A model generated the notes under the pieces. The model worked only from the letters and a program-made list of their open reading frames with translations, was not told the origin of the DNA and ran no database searches. Positions 14,804 through 20,758 of a stretch of DNA of 30,155 nt are shown here, one piece after another. Position 1 is the first letter of the stretch. Every line of letters begins with the position of its first letter. The position numbers were made by a program, and so were the translations under genes. This DNA comes from a virus: positions 1-30,155 of the IMG/VR virus record IMGVR_UViG_3300009432_000031; one strand, written 5' to 3'.

Positions 14804-14935
14804 TTACTTCTGTTGTGTATTTTTTGACGGATTGTTATTTGGCTTAGTGCCTGTGCCGCTATACTTCTTGCCTTTCCTAAAGAAAGTTAAGTACACAAAT
14901 ACAGCAACTACGAGTCCTACGATTAAGAATTCCAT
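14804..14935 (-). CDS. 43-residue membrane microprotein
   Basis: A short frame from the ATG at 14935 to TAA, with GAGGAGAG as ribosome site and a late promoter (TATAAATA) 28 nt before the start. The protein has an N-terminal hydrophobic helix (MEFLIVGLVVAVFVYLTFF), then a positively charged RKGKK and a Ser/Thr/Asn-rich tail of about 20 residues. By the positive-inside rule the tail should be cytoplasmic. It resembles the 26-residue neighbour at its start. The role is unknown; late expression is inferred from the promoter. Confidence 0.7.
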   Translation of the reverse strand: MEFLIVGLVVAVFVYLTFFRKGKKYSGTGTKPNNNPSKNTQQK

Positions 14936-14962
14936 GATTCTCTCCTCTGGTGTATGAATCTA

Positions 14963-14970
14963 TATTTATA
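14963..14970 (-). promoter_or_regulatory. T4-type late promoter before the 43-residue gene
   Basis: Exact TATAAATA on the minus strand, 28 nt before the ATG at 14935, with a ribosome site between them. This spacing is typical for T4 late genes. Confidence 0.65.
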
Positions 14971-14979
14971 TAAAATTTA

Positions 14980-15176
14980 TCTGGTGCCACAAACCCCTTC
15001 TTTGACCTTAGCTAAAGATAGCCTATCTTTATAACTATTAACTCGCACGGTCTCCAGCGCTTCTGACTAACGGTACCAGCTACCGACCTACTTGGTGTCG
15101 TGTTCCTATTTGAGGTAACTAATCCTCATTCTCATCGTAGAAGGAACAACATACTACTAGTCTGAGTTACCAGACT
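14980..15176 (-). other. Hairpin-rich non-coding region, possible second structured RNA
   Basis: About 200 nt with no gene. Stem-loops seen directly: aaagata/tatcttt (15014-15030), cggta/taccg (15071-15085), tgagg/cctca (15111-15128), tgttcct/aggaaca (15101-15107 with 15142-15148, enclosing the previous one) and agtctg/cagact (15159-15176). A long-range pair tctggt (14980-14985) with accaga (15169-15174) could close the whole region but competes with the last hairpin. The case is weaker than for 10731-10913 because several pairings exclude one another. It follows the stop of the 164-residue gene by a few bases. Confidence 0.4.
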
Positions 15177-15182
15177 CGTTCT

Positions 15183-15677
15183 TTACGTATTCTCCAAATC
15201 ATGTGTGTGTAATGCTAATAGAGCATAATGCAACACCTTCACAAGATCCTTTCGGTGATCTGATACATCACCCTTGTTTCCATAACGTGCATTATACTTA
15301 TCCACATTACCTAGAAAGAAACCCATACCATGCCCGCGATCAATAATGACTTCACTGGATTGAATACCAGAAGTGCAATAGTGTGCGTTGTACGTCGAGT
15401 CAATGTAATTCTTAAACTCTTCTATAAGTTTACCTTCGTTAAATTTGTAATCTATAGTACCGATATCTGCGGCAGATTTCATTGTAATCCCTGCGGTGCG
15501 ATCAATATCCTTATAGTGACTGAATACAAAGTCATCTGTATCACGTAAACCAACTTGGTTAAAGCTTTCAAAGACATCTGTATCAGGAACAGGCATCCTA
15601 TGTTCATATGGAGCGGAATCGACTGGGTAGGTTTCTCCATCAAAAGGTGGAGTGTGTGCGTATATTAATTTACTCAT
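15183..15677 (-). CDS. DUF3310-like (nucleotide-kinase-annotated) protein
   Basis: 164 residues from the ATG at 15677, which has GAGAG upstream and overlaps the previous stop by 4 nt. Earlier in-frame sequence lies within the upstream gene and is rejected. The C-terminal part, IDRGHGMGFFLGNVDKYNAR then a Gly-Asp stretch and HRKDLVKVLHYALLAL, matches the short phage domain DUF3310: a helix with GFxLGN-x-x-KY followed by a second helix. Its biochemical function is not established, though it is often annotated as a nucleotide kinase. The N-terminal part (SKLIYAHTPPFDGETYPVD) is unfamiliar. Confidence 0.7.
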   Translation of the reverse strand: MSKLIYAHTPPFDGETYPVDSAPYEHRMPVPDTDVFESFNQVGLRDTDDFVFSHYKDIDRTAGITMKSAADIGTIDYKFNEGKLIEEFKNYIDSTYNAHYCTSGIQSSEVIIDRGHGMGFFLGNVDKYNARYGNKGDVSDHRKDLVKVLHYALLALHTHDLENT

Positions 15678-15943
15678 AAAAATTCTCTCAAAAGTGCTGA
15701 TCCCAGCATTACCATCATAACGGAGTTTAGTATAATCAGTGCACGGTCTTCCCACATCACTGACACCCACGCCCAAAGTCCTGTACCAACAAATCCTACG
15801 GCAAGATCGTACAATCTCCAATCAGGCCCTGCTTGTCGAAACATTACAGCAGTGAGGATGCAAACAGTCGCAGCCCATTTCACATACCAGTCAAGATTAT
15901 CAGGGTACCATTTATTGTCAGGTTTACTTACAGGCTTATTCAT
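15674..15943 (-). CDS. Small multi-pass membrane protein
   Basis: 89 residues, ATG at 15943. The sequence predicts two to three membrane helices: about 21-35 (WAATVCILTAVMF), 45-62 (YDLAVGFVGTGLWAWVSV) and 70-87 (IILNSVMMVMLGSALL), with conserved-looking Trp and Gly positions and a WEDRAL turn. Short proteins of this kind recur in marine phages as domains of unknown function (I think DUF6552, from memory). It could be a holin or another membrane-altering factor, since a signal-bearing wall hydrolase lies about 1 kb away, but there is no direct evidence. The gene overlaps the following one by 4 nt. Confidence 0.7.
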   Translation of the reverse strand: MNKPVSKPDNKWYPDNLDWYVKWAATVCILTAVMFRQAGPDWRLYDLAVGFVGTGLWAWVSVMWEDRALIILNSVMMVMLGSALLREFL

Positions 15944-15965
15944 TACGACTCACTATTTCATTTAT

Positions 15966-16050
15966 TGGTACGAGTGAGAGGACTTGAACCTCCACGTCTT
16001 GCGACACTAGAACCTAAATCTAGCGTGTCTACCAATTCCACCACACTCGC
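15966..16050 (-). tRNA. tRNA-Leu (anticodon TAG)
   Basis: 85 nt on the minus strand with a class II variable arm, acceptor GCGAGTG/CACTCGT (one G-U pair), anticodon loop TTTAGGT and encoded CCA. Separated from tRNA-Asn by 4 nt, so the two are probably cut from one transcript. Confidence 0.95.
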
Positions 16051-16054
16051 ATTC

Positions 16055-16129
16055 TGGCTCCGAAGGTTGGGATCGAACCAACGACCAATTGATTAACAGT
16101 CAACTGCTCTACCGCTGAGCTACTTCGGA
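16055..16129 (-). tRNA. tRNA-Asn (anticodon GTT)
   Basis: 75 nt on the minus strand, acceptor TCCGAAG/CTTCGGA, anticodon loop CTGTTAA, encoded CCA. The -10 element of a perfect sigma-70 promoter ends 18 nt upstream. Confidence 0.95.
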
Positions 16130-16147
16130 ATTACTTACTAAGACTAT

Positions 16148-16176
16148 ATTATACTACAAACGACACTGTCTGTCAA
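16148..16176 (-). promoter_or_regulatory. Sigma-70 promoter for tRNA-Asn/tRNA-Leu
   Basis: Minus strand TTGACA (16176-16171), 17 nt, TATAAT (16153-16148). The -35 overlaps the stop of the 70-residue gene. It would drive tRNA-Asn, tRNA-Leu and probably the membrane protein and DUF3310-like genes. Confidence 0.9.
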
Positions 16177-16385
16177 GAGGCCTGTAGAGATAATATGTCT
16201 TGATTTGAAAACCCACGTTTCACTAGTTCATTACGAAATTTAACTTTAATCTTGGGCATACTACATCTTCCAAACTCTTCTAAAAGACTAGGAGTAGGAA
16301 GGGCGTGCATATAATATCTTGTGACCTTAACCTTTCCGGTTGTGCGGTCTTTAACTTCTGAATCTTCTTTGTACTTTATAGGCAT
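16173..16385 (-). CDS. Small conserved-looking hypothetical protein
   Basis: 70 residues, ATG at 16385 with GAGAGAG upstream. The sequence has a basic start (MPIKYKEDSEVKDRTTGKVK), a central LPTPSLLEEFGRCSMPKIK segment and a Lys/Arg-rich helix (KVKFRNELVKRGFS). Similar short proteins, with a PKIK-x-K-x-RNEL-x-RRG segment, are common in T4-like marine phages, but no function is known to me. It lies between tRNA-Glu and tRNA-Asn and probably shares the tRNA-Glu promoter. Confidence 0.7.
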   Translation of the reverse strand: MPIKYKEDSEVKDRTTGKVKVTRYYMHALPTPSLLEEFGRCSMPKIKVKFRNELVKRGFSNQDILSLQAS

Positions 16386-16411
16386 AACGATAACTCTCTC
16401 AATTAATAATA

Positions 16412-16487
16412 TGGCATCCCATAGGGGAGTCGAACCCCTGTTGCCGCCGTGAAAGGGCGGTGTCCTAGGCCACTAGACGAATGGGAC
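16412..16487 (-). tRNA. tRNA-Glu (anticodon TTC)
   Basis: 76 nt on the minus strand, acceptor GTCCCAT/ATGGGAT (first pair G-U), anticodon loop CTTTCAC between CCGCC and GGCGG, encoded CCA. The sigma-70 promoter ends 11 nt upstream. Confidence 0.95.
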
Positions 16488-16498
16488 ATTGTTCGGCT

Positions 16499-16527
16499 AT
16501 TATAACAAAAAGGATCTGGTCTGTCAA
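16499..16527 (-). promoter_or_regulatory. Sigma-70 promoter for tRNA-Glu
   Basis: Minus strand TTGACA (16527-16522), 17 nt, TATAAT (16504-16499). It begins TTGACAGAC, as do those before tRNA-Asn and the primase-like gene. Confidence 0.9.
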
Positions 16528-16781
16528 TAGATCTTTTCAATTAAAATGGTAATTTCTCCAATAGAACTTCGTACCATGATTGCCCAATCGAACACATCAA
16601 CATGTACAGTATCATACTGGTAATCTTTGGTGATCTCTTCTGCGGCACGATCTATTGCCCGTTCTGCGTCACCGTACACACAGATTAATCCGCCTGTGTG
16701 ATCGTATAATATATATGCATTATCTACGTCCGTGTCTTCCGAGAATAAACCTGTTGGAAGTTCTGCATAATCGATTGTCAT
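16524..16781 (-). CDS. Small acidic hypothetical protein
   Basis: 85 residues, ATG at 16781 with AGAGGAAT upstream; the start overlaps the stop of the wall hydrolase gene by 1 nt. The protein is acidic, with alternating strands and one helix (NAYILYDHTGGLICVYGD, then AERAIDRAAEEITKDY). No family recognised. The end overlaps the -35 of the tRNA-Glu promoter. Close coupling to the wall hydrolase suggests co-expression but not necessarily shared function. Confidence 0.7.
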   Translation of the reverse strand: MTIDYAELPTGLFSEDTDVDNAYILYDHTGGLICVYGDAERAIDRAAEEITKDYQYDTVHVDVFDWAIMVRSSIGEITILIEKIY

Positions 16782-17305
16782 TAGTATTCCTCTTTATAGA
16801 AAATGTGATCACCAATCCTACCTATAAGTCTCATCTTTTCGTGGTAACTCCACGTTGGATTTACATAGTCAGCATGGTAATGCGTAGATCCTTCTGTTAA
16901 ACCATTATGCTTAGTATAGTACATCATGTCATGTGCAATATCTTTTGCACGTAACCAAGAGTATGTTTCTAACGGTTCATCAGAGAGACCGTCACAATAC
17001 CAACTAAACTGGCACTTATTCTTCCTTGGTATTTCTAGACCTCTATCGAGGCCCCACTGACTATATACCGCTTGCTTTACAACACCACATATCGTTGATG
17101 GGTATCGTCTATCCTGTACTCTATTTAGAGTAACGTCTGCAACTGAATACTGACCGGCAAGACTTTCGCTTCTTGCCTCATGGTATATATTCATTGCGAG
17201 ACATTCAAGTTCTCTTTCGTCTTGGATATTAGGGGTTTCTGCATGAACAAAAGTAATGTAACCTAAAAAGGCAAGCATAGAAATCGAGATATATAAACGC
17301 ACCAT
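16781..17305 (-). CDS. Exported SleB-family cell wall hydrolase
   Basis: 174 residues, ATG at 17305 with TAGGAGAAC upstream. The N-terminus has a short basic start, a hydrophobic stretch and VHAETP, a signal peptide cut after HA. The rest is the Hydrolase_2/SleB fold: CLAMNIYHEARSESLAGQ (with the catalytic Glu of HEAR), VADVTLNRV, TICGVVKQAV, QFSWYCDG, then THYHADYVNPTW near the C-terminus. The family cleaves peptidoglycan (spore-cortex and lytic-transglycosylase-like activity). With its own signal peptide it could serve as a holin-independent endolysin, or as an exported wall-modifying enzyme. It has a perfect sigma-70 promoter at 17331-17359, so expression from early times is possible, which is odd for a lysis gene. 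Confidence 0.9.
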   Translation of the reverse strand: MVRLYISISMLAFLGYITFVHAETPNIQDERELECLAMNIYHEARSESLAGQYSVADVTLNRVQDRRYPSTICGVVKQAVYSQWGLDRGLEIPRKNKCQFSWYCDGLSDEPLETYSWLRAKDIAHDMMYYTKHNGLTEGSTHYHADYVNPTWSYHEKMRLIGRIGDHIFYKEEY

Positions 17306-17330
17306 AAAGTTCTCCTAAGATTAAAGAGCT

Positions 17331-17359
17331 ATTATACACTTATTGGGGGAAGATGTCAA
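17331..17359 (-). promoter_or_regulatory. Sigma-70 promoter for the wall hydrolase
   Basis: Minus strand TTGACA (17359-17354), 17 nt, TATAAT (17336-17331). The -35 overlaps the stop codon of the 41-residue gene; the ribosome site of the hydrolase lies 10-20 nt past the expected start of transcription. Confidence 0.9.
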
Positions 17360-17481
17360 ACAGTTTTTCGCAAAAGTTTTAGAAGTTTATCTAATTTCTT
17401 TTGTTGTTTGGGGGTGGGATTGTCACCTACCTTAGATAGTAGGAGAGCATATTCTTTAGCGAGATTCGACTGGTAGTTCAT
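17356..17481 (-). CDS. 41-residue basic hypothetical protein
   Basis: A short frame from the ATG at 17481 to TGA with GAGGAAC 6 nt upstream and its own perfect promoter at 17507-17535. The protein starts MNYQSNLAKEYALLLSKVGD and continues with PTPKQQKKLDKLLKLLRKTV, a strongly basic amphipathic C-terminal helix. No family recognised. The pairing of a strong promoter, a strong ribosome site and a tiny basic protein is typical of early phage effectors, but nothing in the sequence shows a target. Confidence 0.7.
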   Translation of the reverse strand: MNYQSNLAKEYALLLSKVGDNPTPKQQKKLDKLLKLLRKTV

Positions 17482-17506
17482 TGTAGTTCCTCTGTGTTAG
17501 AGTGTC

Positions 17507-17535
17507 ATTATACTACAATGAACTTCCCTTGTCAA
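17507..17535 (-). promoter_or_regulatory. Sigma-70 promoter for the 41-residue gene
   Basis: Minus strand TTGACA (17535-17530), 17 nt, TATAAT (17512-17507), 25 nt before the ATG at 17481. Confidence 0.9.
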
Positions 17536-17542
17536 TAATTTC

Positions 17543-18220
17543 TTAGCGAGTTTTATTTTTCTTTTCTGCGGCAATCCACTTCTTAGACTTGGCATTAGTT
17601 ACCGGAGACTGAGTAAATTTTGTTACGTCTTTGTATGCACGAAGAGTTTCGGCAGTCCAGTCTTTACCATCTGAGTTATCGACAACTAGAAAGTTCTTCT
17701 TACCGAACAAGGTCTGGAATGCACCTATGTTGTTTTGGATCTCTTGCCAATATTCTTTGACCATATCATCAGGTAGTTTTCTCGCTCTTGCGCGATTTCT
17801 AGCCATAGCAGTTTCTAGGTCAGTGTTGACGAATATCATCGCAACATCATATCCAATCTTTTTAAGGTCTTTTGCTTGGGTCTTCATCTTTTCAAGATTC
17901 TTACCAGTACCGTCGATGACTAATCCTAACCGACCTTTAATATACATCTCCAGTCTAGTTTTAGTTATTGCAGTAGCCTTACCTCGAAGTTCTTGACCTT
18001 TAATAGAAAAGATATTCTCAGGACTCATTTCTAGTCCTGCTTTCTTTAGTCCTGCTTCGAACGCATCGTCAGAATTACTTACTCTATAACCCATAGAGGT
18101 TAGTCCAGTCTTACCGACTATGAAAGACTTACCTGATCCAGGCCCGCCTGCAAGAAAGACTGCTTTGAAGATTGCAGGGTCGTTGACCCCTTCGTTCAGG
18201 AAGGTTTTAAAAGTTTTCAC
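17543..18220 (-). CDS. Capsid-targeted P-loop kinase (zeta-toxin/polynucleotide-kinase-like)
   Basis: 225 residues from a GTG at 18220 overlapping the previous stop (GTGA). It starts MKTFKTFLNEGVND, the window's closest match to the T4 capsid-targeting sequence. Then VFLAGGPGSGKSFIVGK (21-37) is a Walker A loop, LVIDGTGKN (about 99-107) a Walker B-like strand with the Gly-Thr-Gly-Lys turn, and MARNRARARKLPDDMVKEYW an arginine-rich lid. This is the AAA_33/zeta-toxin-like kinase group, which phosphorylates sugars, nucleotides or nucleic-acid ends. The exact substrate is not visible. The N-terminal tag, distant from the main virion cluster at 0-9.9 kb, suggests that it too is packaged and injected. 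The upstream SAP-like gene may be its partner. Confidence 0.8.
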   Translation of the reverse strand: MKTFKTFLNEGVNDPAIFKAVFLAGGPGSGKSFIVGKTGLTSMGYRVSNSDDAFEAGLKKAGLEMSPENIFSIKGQELRGKATAITKTRLEMYIKGRLGLVIDGTGKNLEKMKTQAKDLKKIGYDVAMIFVNTDLETAMARNRARARKLPDDMVKEYWQEIQNNIGAFQTLFGKKNFLVVDNSDGKDWTAETLRAYKDVTKFTQSPVTNAKSKKWIAAEKKNKTR

Positions 18221-18534
18221 TTTTCATTAGTCCATGATTGAAATATTTGCATAGCAGCTTCAATGAGTTCAGCCTTCTTAGTTGGCATACGCCCCGTTGA
18301 TTCTCCCAATTTTGATTTGTTTTCTTTAACATATACTTTTAATTGAGCAACAGTCATTTTAGAAAACATACCCCTTTGCACAGCAATGCTTTCAGCGTGG
18401 CGATCTACCACAGGCGTTGATGGCTTTACTGGGGTAGTACTTTTACCAGTTGACCCAGTGCTAGATTTTTTACTAATAACAATAAATGCTACTATGACTA
18501 AAATGATACCTACTAAAATTACGTTATCGCTCAT
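18217..18534 (-). CDS. Membrane-anchored SAP-like domain protein
   Basis: 105 residues, ATG at 18534 with TGGAG 8 nt upstream. Residues 5-21 (VILVGIILVIVAFIVIS) form one membrane helix, followed by a Ser/Thr/Pro linker (24-42). The C-terminal segment, MTVAQLKVYVKENKSKLG then RMPTKKAELIEAAMQ, has the helix-turn-helix spacing of a SAP/LEM-like DNA-binding motif (Leu-Lys pair, Gly, then Lys-x-Glu-Leu-Ile). A DNA-binding motif tethered to the inner membrane could attach phage DNA to the membrane. That function is inference, and the SAP match is by eye. Translationally coupled to the packaged kinase. Confidence 0.65.
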   Translation of the reverse strand: MSDNVILVGIILVIVAFIVISKKSSTGSTGKSTTPVKPSTPVVDRHAESIAVQRGMFSKMTVAQLKVYVKENKSKLGESTGRMPTKKAELIEAAMQIFQSWTNEK

Positions 18535-18553
18535 TACATTACTCCAAAGTTAT

Positions 18554-18573
18554 ATTATACTGTTATATTTATA
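18554..18573 (-). promoter_or_regulatory. Late promoter with adjacent sigma-70 -10 element
   Basis: Minus strand TATAAATA (18573-18566) followed by TATAAT (18559-18554), 20 nt before the ATG of the SAP-like gene. No good -35 is found 17 nt upstream of TATAAT, so the late octamer is the better-supported signal. Confidence 0.5.
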
Positions 18574-19369
18574 CGTTTTGTTGACTCGACTTAATGAAAG
18601 ACTCAAGTAATTCGTTCGCAAACACTACTTGGGTCTTTTCGCCCGGATGTCCGTGTGGTTTCATATCATCCAGTTCCTGACAAAGACTGTATAGATCTAT
18701 ACCCTTACCCATCCCAACTCGACTAGTGTCTTTTAAACTACCAATAGAATCTTTTACCCATTTACTATACTCCGGTATAGAGGCTATAAGATCTTTATCT
18801 AACAATGGAGCAGTATCTTTAAATCCGGGCGCGTCTGTCAAGATGGCCATGATATTAGACCAGTTTCTTGTATGGAAAACACCTTGGATTAATTTTATCC
18901 CAACTGCATCACATATGACCTCAAGTGCCTTCATCATACTGAGAGTGTGCATGATATCTGTCTTAGAATCATATGCAGTACCATACCACTTTTTCATACT
19001 AGCTCTTTTTTTCTGGCAGTATATTAAATCAGTACGCAATTCTGAGTACTGTGTGACATCGTTCTGTCTACCAATCTTAACTTCACGATCCGGTGGCATA
19101 TACTCTACGATCTCTGCACGTTGCCATGCAGACCACATAACTACTAGATGAGTCACCTTACCTCGATTGTCATCATTATGAAGGAAGTCTGTAACTTCCC
19201 TAAAGATCTTATCGTTACAGGCACCACATATACCACGGTTCACATAGTCAATACCTAGTTTCCTAGCAAGTATTGAAGTGAAAGTCCGTCCCCAGTGAGT
19301 AGGGGGATCTTGGTCAAATCCTTCTAACTCATCCCCCCATACAAAACTACATCCAGCAGTTAATAACAT
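18569..19369 (-). CDS. SGNH/GDSL-hydrolase-like protein
   Basis: 266 residues, ATG at 19369, overlapping the stop of dsbA by 1 nt. It opens MLLTAGCSFVWGDEL, a block-I-like start (Gly-Cys-Ser-Phe-x-x-Gly) of SGNH hydrolases in which Ser8 would be the nucleophile; an Asn lies in RGICGACND, and near the C-terminus HGHPGEKTQVVFANEL offers the catalytic His. Members of this superfamily are esterases or acyl-transferases acting on lipids, glycans or peptides. Related phage proteins with the GCSFxxG start are common but mostly uncharacterised. No signal peptide, so it is cytoplasmic or virion-associated. Confidence 0.65.
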   Translation of the reverse strand: MLLTAGCSFVWGDELEGFDQDPPTHWGRTFTSILARKLGIDYVNRGICGACNDKIFREVTDFLHNDDNRGKVTHLVVMWSAWQRAEIVEYMPPDREVKIGRQNDVTQYSELRTDLIYCQKKRASMKKWYGTAYDSKTDIMHTLSMMKALEVICDAVGIKLIQGVFHTRNWSNIMAILTDAPGFKDTAPLLDKDLIASIPEYSKWVKDSIGSLKDTSRVGMGKGIDLYSLCQELDDMKPHGHPGEKTQVVFANELLESFIKSSQQNV

Positions 19370-19608
19370 TATTTAAACAACTCTTCGTAAAGTTCAAAAA
19401 CCTCGTTCGTCTCAGTGCGAGCCTCTTCTAGGTTTCGTTTATGAAATATGTTAGCGATCTTACGGAATTGTTTTTTATCAATCTCGTACTTCTCAGCAGT
19501 AACATCAACGATGTCTTTCATCAGTTCTTTCTCTGCGTCGATACGTAACATGCTATCTGACATCTCTCGTACCGCAGCTGCGACTTTTTCTTTATCCGGC
19601 CCAATCAT
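19369..19608 (-). CDS. dsbA: DsbA-like late-promoter dsDNA-binding protein
   Basis: 79 residues, ATG at 19608 with GGTGG upstream. The central and C-terminal sequence follows T4 DsbA closely in pattern: KELMKDIVDVTAEKYEIDKK, then FRKIANIFHKRNLEEA, and TNEVFELYEELF against LIKDIRIRAKDELGVDGK, MFNRLLALYHKDN and TEEVVELYDTVF in T4 (89 residues, from memory). T4 DsbA is a small double-stranded DNA-binding protein that affects late transcription. Its presence fits the TATAAATA late promoters in this window. It is stop-start coupled to both neighbours. Confidence 0.85.
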   Translation of the reverse strand: MIGPDKEKVAAAVREMSDSMLRIDAEKELMKDIVDVTAEKYEIDKKQFRKIANIFHKRNLEEARTETNEVFELYEELFK

Positions 19609-19886
19609 TATGACACCACCAAGTTTATTCCACTAGTTGCTTCAGTCCACGCATCAGAAAATGCTTGGTTCGTCTTAGTACATAATACATACTGCTGAAA
19701 CAAAACAGTATCAGGATTTTCTTCACTGGTCATACATACACCACGAGCAAAACCAATACCCTGTTCACCAGTAATCAACATACGTGGGTCTTTTAGAGTT
19801 ACCGTACCATCGGCACTAAAGTTATCTAACCTCCCAACATACTCACCGCTCACTGTCACTACTGTTACTACATCATTAGTCTTCAT
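19608..19886 (-). CDS. Small beta-rich protein, Sm-like pattern
   Basis: 92 residues, ATG at 19886. The first 40 residues (MKTNDVVTVVTVSGEYVGRL, then FSADGTVTLKDPRML) have the strand-turn-strand pattern of an Sm/Hfq-like fold: a Gly-x-x-x-x-G turn, and a strand ending in L-x-(D/N)-P. The C-terminus ends ATSGINLVV. Close relatives occur across T4-like marine phages as proteins of unknown function. RNA binding is therefore only a fold-based guess. It lies between dsbA and the oxygenase with 1-nt overlaps on both sides. Confidence 0.7.
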   Translation of the reverse strand: MKTNDVVTVVTVSGEYVGRLDNFSADGTVTLKDPRMLITGEQGIGFARGVCMTSEENPDTVLFQQYVLCTKTNQAFSDAWTEATSGINLVVS

Positions 19887-20563
19887 TATTCACTCTCTAT
19901 ATCATCAATTAACATATCACGCATTGCTCTCGCTTGCGCATCTTCGGGGTTGTTCACATTGCCACCATTAACAAACTTGTAGGCTAGTGTGATTCTCTGA
20001 CACCCTGCATAAGCAGCATGCCAAAAATGTAAATCTTCTTCTTCTCTCGAACCAAAGTAATAGTGTCTGCATTGCCAGCCAGGCACATCATGGATACGAG
20101 TAATTTGATCAGTCTTCTTATCGTAGTATTCGAAATACCCTTCTCCGGTTTCTGACCACGTAAACAATACTTGATACGCACTCGCATCATAATTGTTATG
20201 CCAACCAACAAAACCGCCTGGCGGATAGTATGAAAGTAATGCGGATGTGTGTGCACCAATGTCTGCAGCGAAGTCGTATTTGACCTTCTGCATAAACGCA
20301 CCCCACATTTCCTTATCCGCACGAACCATTTTAGATATAGGTTGTGCAAAGTATCTGTCAGGCGGCCCTACTAGTTCAGGATATCTGGAGAGACAATCGT
20401 CTAAGTATAAACGAGAAGTGTAGTAGTCGCCTTTAGTGATATCACTGCGCTCATGATACGTCCAGTACTTCTCATCGTTATAAGATGGTTTAGACAACAT
20501 CTCATCAGAAAATCCATTCAGGACACTCAAAATTTCTTTATTACGAATTACAACTTCACTCAT
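19886..20563 (-). CDS. 2-oxoglutarate/Fe(II)-dependent oxygenase-like protein
   Basis: 225 residues, ATG at 20563. The core has SYYPPGGFVGWHNNYD with a first iron-ligand His at 122, a beta strand QVLFTWSETGEGYFEYYD, and LHFWHAAYAGCQRITLAYKF with the distal His182 and Arg190, the usual 2-oxoglutarate-binding Arg. In place of the common H-x-D, this protein has His-Asn-Asn, as in a group of marine phage oxygenases with His-x-Asn. Whether Asn124 or Asp126 helps bind iron is unclear. Such enzymes hydroxylate or demethylate nucleic acids, proteins or small molecules; the substrate is not visible here. Confidence 0.75.
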   Translation of the reverse strand: MSEVVIRNKEILSVLNGFSDEMLSKPSYNDEKYWTYHERSDITKGDYYTSRLYLDDCLSRYPELVGPPDRYFAQPISKMVRADKEMWGAFMQKVKYDFAADIGAHTSALLSYYPPGGFVGWHNNYDASAYQVLFTWSETGEGYFEYYDKKTDQITRIHDVPGWQCRHYYFGSREEEDLHFWHAAYAGCQRITLAYKFVNGGNVNNPEDAQARAMRDMLIDDIESE

Positions 20564-20565
20564 GA

Positions 20566-20748
20566 CTAGTAATCGCCTTCCTCATATTTTTCATTAGCAC
20601 GTTTCAAAGCATCGTCACTGACTGCTCCCATTTCTATCAGGTAGGTAACCGCTGCGGAAATTCCTTCCTGTCTTCCCATTTTTTTACCTATTATATTAGC
20701 AACAAACATAAGACATAATACAAATATGGTATGTGTGAGTGGATCCAT
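20566..20748 (-). CDS. Small single-pass membrane protein
   Basis: 60 residues from the ATG at 20748, with AAGGAA upstream overlapping the stop of the helicase gene. In-frame sequence further upstream lies within the helicase gene and is rejected. Residues 3-22 (PLTHTIFVLCLMFVANIIGK) form one membrane helix; the rest is a charged cytoplasmic tail (EGISAAVTYLIEMGAVSDD). No family recognised. Its position directly after the helicase recalls the membrane protein gp40 near gp41 in T4, but there is no sequence basis to equate them. Confidence 0.65.
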   Translation of the reverse strand: MDPLTHTIFVLCLMFVANIIGKKMGRQEGISAAVTYLIEMGAVSDDALKRANEKYEEGDY

Positions 20749-20758
20749 TATAGATTCC

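Noticed and set aside
15678-15821. N-terminal extension of the DUF3310-like protein
   Set aside because: It overlaps the membrane protein gene in another frame; the ATG at 15677 has a ribosome site and a 4-nt stop/start overlap.
18726-19151. Plus-strand frame of 141 codons
   Set aside because: Antisense to the SGNH-like gene; no plus-strand promoter or ribosome site is seen anywhere in the window.
20566-20748. Identification of the small membrane protein as T4 gp40
   Set aside because: Only its place near the helicase agrees; length and sequence give no support.
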